From positions 1-6,481 of the forward strand of contig JAUWSP010000161.1 in the NCBI GenBank assembly GCA_030610025.1: a stretch of DNA of 6,481 nt, in the 5' to 3' direction. Both the position numbers and the translations under genes were made by a program. Shown here one piece after another: positions 4,640 through 6,481 of the stretch. A model generated the notes under the pieces. That model did no database searches, was not told where the DNA came from, and worked only from the letters and a program-made list of their open reading frames with translations. How positions within the stretch are numbered: position 1 is the first letter of the stretch; every line of letters begins with the position of its first letter. This stretch comes from Acidobacteriota bacterium. Its GTDB lineage: Bacteria > Acidobacteriota > Thermoanaerobaculia > Multivoradales > JAHEKO01.

Positions 4640-5953
4640 ATGATCGCTTTCGCCACGCTGTTTCTCGGTCTGGTGCTCGGCCCAAAGCAGGTGGATATCC
4701 TGGTCGAAGGGGACCCAGCCGCAGTGATGCTCCAGCTGGATGGGGTTGAGATCGGCCGCAAATCGGAGCCCCCCTGGTCCTTTGATTGCGATCTGGGACC
4801 GAGGCTGGCGCCTCACAAGCTGGAGGCCCTCGTTTTGAACCAGGCCGACGAAATCCAGGCTCGGGCTGTCCAGTGGATCAACCTGCCGCGGTCGCGGGCG
4901 GAGGTCGCATTTCTGCTGGAGGGTGACGATCCGAAGCGCCCCGACAGCGCCCGGTTGGTCTGGAAGCACATCGAATTCGATCAGGCCGACTCGATCCGAC
5001 TCCGATTCGATGGCAGAGATGTGTCCTACGACGGCCTCGGGACGATTCGACTGCCCGATTACGACCCTGAGAAGCTCCACATTCTGGAGGCTGAGCTCAG
5101 ATTCCCAGACGGTGCACACTACGAAGCGGAGCTGAGCTTCGGAACCCGCCTTGGCTTCGGTGCGGAGATCGACCTGACCGGCCTGGTGCTCACCATGTCC
5201 GGCGACTCGCAGCCGTCGATTCAGGATCTGGAAGGCTGGTTCGAGAAAGACGGCCGACTTCTGGAGGTCGTGGGGGTCGAGCGATCGCCGGCCCGAATCG
5301 TGATGGTCATCGATGAGACAGCCAAGGAATCCCTGCGAGAGCTCGCAACCGTGACCGGAGGGGCGGCGAACGGCAGAACGGCACTTCGCAAGGGGGAGGA
5401 GGTCCTCTTTGTCTTTCCTCGCGCCAGGACGACAGGCGCCGGGGGCACAGGCTCGAAGTTGTTTACGCTCTCGCAGCCCTTCACCGCCGAGCGTGGCGAC
5501 CTGGCGTGGCTGCTGACCCGTGTGAGTGTCCCCGACGAACCGGGAAGCAGGCGAGTGACCGACGCCCTCGCTGTTGCCGGGGTCGAAGCCGCGACCGGCG
5601 GTCGGCCGAGAGCCGTGATTCTCGTGCTCGGTCACGAGGCCACGGACACGAGCGCCTATCAAGTGGACGAGGTGCTGGACTTCTTGCGAGATCTTCGCGT
5701 GCCCCTATGGATCTGGTGGACCGGTCGGCCCTCCGCAGTCACCGTGTCGGAAGGCCGACGCCCCATCCGGGTCGACACTTCCTGGGGAAAGGCCACGGAC
5801 ATCTCCTCTTTCAGCCGCATCGAGCAAGCGGTCGTAGAACTGAGAAAGGGCCTCGACCGCCAGCACACCGTGTGGGTGGAGGGCAGTTACCTGCCGAATC
5901 GGATAGCACTCACTCCGGAAGCCACAAAGGCGGAGTTTGCAGGTCAGAACTGA
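4640..5953 (+). CDS. Exported VWFA-related domain protein with degenerate MIDAS
   Basis: A 437-residue protein with a short hydrophobic leader (IAFATLFLGLVLG, residues 2-14), suggesting export; there is no lipobox cysteine. The N-terminal half (about 16-215) reads as beta-rich, beginning VDILVEGDPAAVMLQLDGV and including a WINLPRSRAEV segment. The C-terminal half (about 218-410) has a von Willebrand A-type fold pattern. The first strand with the metal position is IVMVID at D225. A helix with RRVTDALAVAGVEAATGG follows, then a strand AVILVLGHEATD (about 326-338) and a strand VPLWIWWTG (about 354-362). The metal-binding DxSxS is degenerate (D225-E-T-A-K), so divalent-cation-dependent ligand binding is doubtful. 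The arrangement resembles the VWFA-related proteins expanded in Acidobacteriota (TIGR03436-like). The ATG lacks an obvious Shine-Dalgarno; it was chosen because it begins the hydrophobic leader. Substrate or partner unknown; the link to the dehydratase gene 42 bases downstream is only proximity. Confidence 0.72.
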   Translation: MIAFATLFLGLVLGPKQVDILVEGDPAAVMLQLDGVEIGRKSEPPWSFDCDLGPRLAPHKLEALVLNQADEIQARAVQWINLPRSRAEVAFLLEGDDPKRPDSARLVWKHIEFDQADSIRLRFDGRDVSYDGLGTIRLPDYDPEKLHILEAELRFPDGAHYEAELSFGTRLGFGAEIDLTGLVLTMSGDSQPSIQDLEGWFEKDGRLLEVVGVERSPARIVMVIDETAKESLRELATVTGGAANGRTALRKGEEVLFVFPRARTTGAGGTGSKLFTLSQPFTAERGDLAWLLTRVSVPDEPGSRRVTDALAVAGVEAATGGRPRAVILVLGHEATDTSAYQVDEVLDFLRDLRVPLWIWWTGRPSAVTVSEGRRPIRVDTSWGKATDISSFSRIEQAVVELRKGLDRQHTVWVEGSYLPNRIALTPEATKAEFAGQN

Positions 5954-5995
5954 GCTTCAGCCGGGAACCAACCCTAACGAGATCGGAGCTACCAG

Positions 5996-6481
5996 GTGAT
6001 CGAACAAGAGCCGTTGACGGCCGAAGCGATCCGTCACGAGAGTCAAGAGGCCGAGGCTCGGATCGAGCACTACATCCGCGAGACTCCCCTGGAACCTTCC
6101 CCGTGGCTGAGCCAGGTCGGGGACTGCGAGGTGTACCTCAAGCTGGAGAACCTCCAGGTAACCGGCTCATTCAAACTGCGGGGTGCGGCCAATCGCCTTC
6201 TGACTCTGAGCCCAGAAGAAGCAGCAAGCGGTGTCGTGACGGCCTCGACCGGGAACCATGGCTCTGCGGTCGCCTACCTGCTCCGCACTCTCGGTTGGCC
6301 CGGCACGATCTACGTCCCGAAGACCATATCTGCCGCCAAGCTGGCGGCGCTCGAGCGACTCCAGGCCAACCTGGAGCTATATGGCGATGACGGCGTCGAG
6401 GCGGAGTTTCAGGCGCGACAAAGCGCCCAGCAGAGTGGGAGCTACTACGCATCCCCTTACAACGACCGGCTGATCATCGCC
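5996..6481 (+). CDS. PLP-dependent threonine dehydratase-family enzyme, N-terminal part (runs off the right edge)
   Basis: The first 162 residues of a fold-type II PLP enzyme of the threonine/serine dehydratase family, which typically deaminates L-threonine to 2-oxobutanoate. K60 in TGSFKLRGAAN is the Schiff-base lysine of the family SFKxRGA motif. The preceding YLKLENLQ block and the STGNHGSAVAY segment (84-94), the counterpart of the SAGNHAQG cofactor/substrate loop, are both present, as is the later SPYNDRLIIA. The alternative loop (STGNHG rather than SAGNHAQG) also occurs in relatives acting on other 3-hydroxy amino acids, such as EutB-type or hydroxyaspartate dehydratases, so substrate is open. 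The start is GTG, with GGAG (5985-5988) seven bases upstream. Any C-terminal ACT domain, which would mark an allosteric biosynthetic IlvA, lies outside the window. The gene is 42 bases after the VWFA-related gene on the same strand, possibly cotranscribed. Confidence 0.88.
   Translation, partial: MIEQEPLTAEAIRHESQEAEARIEHYIRETPLEPSPWLSQVGDCEVYLKLENLQVTGSFKLRGAANRLLTLSPEEAASGVVTASTGNHGSAVAYLLRTLGWPGTIYVPKTISAAKLAALERLQANLELYGDDGVEAEFQARQSAQQSGSYYASPYNDRLIIA

Noticed and set aside
4484..5662. 392-codon minus-strand frame opposite the VWFA-related gene
   Set aside because: Arg/Gly/Ser-rich translation without domains. It also runs through the well-supported 31-aa frame and its ribosome site. 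The plus-strand protein has leader, strand and helix patterns of a real gene.
5506..6390. 294-codon plus-strand frame overlapping the end of the VWFA gene and the dehydratase
   Set aside because: Translation is extremely Arg/Ser/Pro-rich and conflicts with the clear PLP-enzyme frame, which has its own ribosome site and catalytic lysine motif.

Overview
This window looks like a chromosomal segment from a GC-rich, Gram-negative-type bacterium that respires with nitrogen oxides. The best taxonomic hint is the gene at 4640-5953. It has the layout of the VWFA-related proteins abundant in Acidobacteriota, so an acidobacterium (for example a Thermoanaerobaculia-like lineage) is my best guess, held with moderate to low confidence. 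No tRNA, rRNA, CRISPR array, insertion sequence or other mobile element is visible.

Left part (1-3323, minus strand): a respiratory operon read right to left. It begins with an Rrf2-family, probably Fe-S-sensing repressor (2919-3323). Next is a membrane-anchored di-haem cytochrome c of the NarC type (1987-2835). Last is the molybdenum catalytic subunit NarG (1-1990), whose C-terminal half runs off the left edge. The stop of the cytochrome gene and the start of narG overlap by four bases (ATGA). The remaining subunits (narH, narJ, narI) would be expected beyond the left edge.

Control region: a perfect 16-bp palindrome lies on the -10/start region of the rrf2 promoter. A 13-of-14 copy of its core lies just upstream of the cytochrome-narG pair. 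This is a ready-made autoregulatory circuit in which one Rrf2 protein controls both itself and the nitrate reductase (or nitrite oxidoreductase) genes. The rrf2 transcript would have almost no leader. This circuit is the most distinctive thing in the window.

Middle part (3324-4639, plus strand): four small genes, three with good ribosome binding sites and none part of a recognised pathway. They are a 58-aa acidic protein with a C-terminal heptad repeat that shares the divergent intergenic region with rrf2, a ~95-aa orphan, an 89-aa SEC-C zinc-motif protein, and a 31-aa TTG-started single-span membrane peptide. The gaps between them hold a 10-bp-stem hairpin and a 12-bp palindrome.

Right part (4640-6481, plus strand): a 437-aa exported VWFA-related protein with a degenerate metal site, then the N-terminal 162 residues of a PLP-dependent threonine dehydratase-family enzyme that runs off the right edge. 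The long open frames opposite narG and opposite the VWFA gene are antisense shadows.
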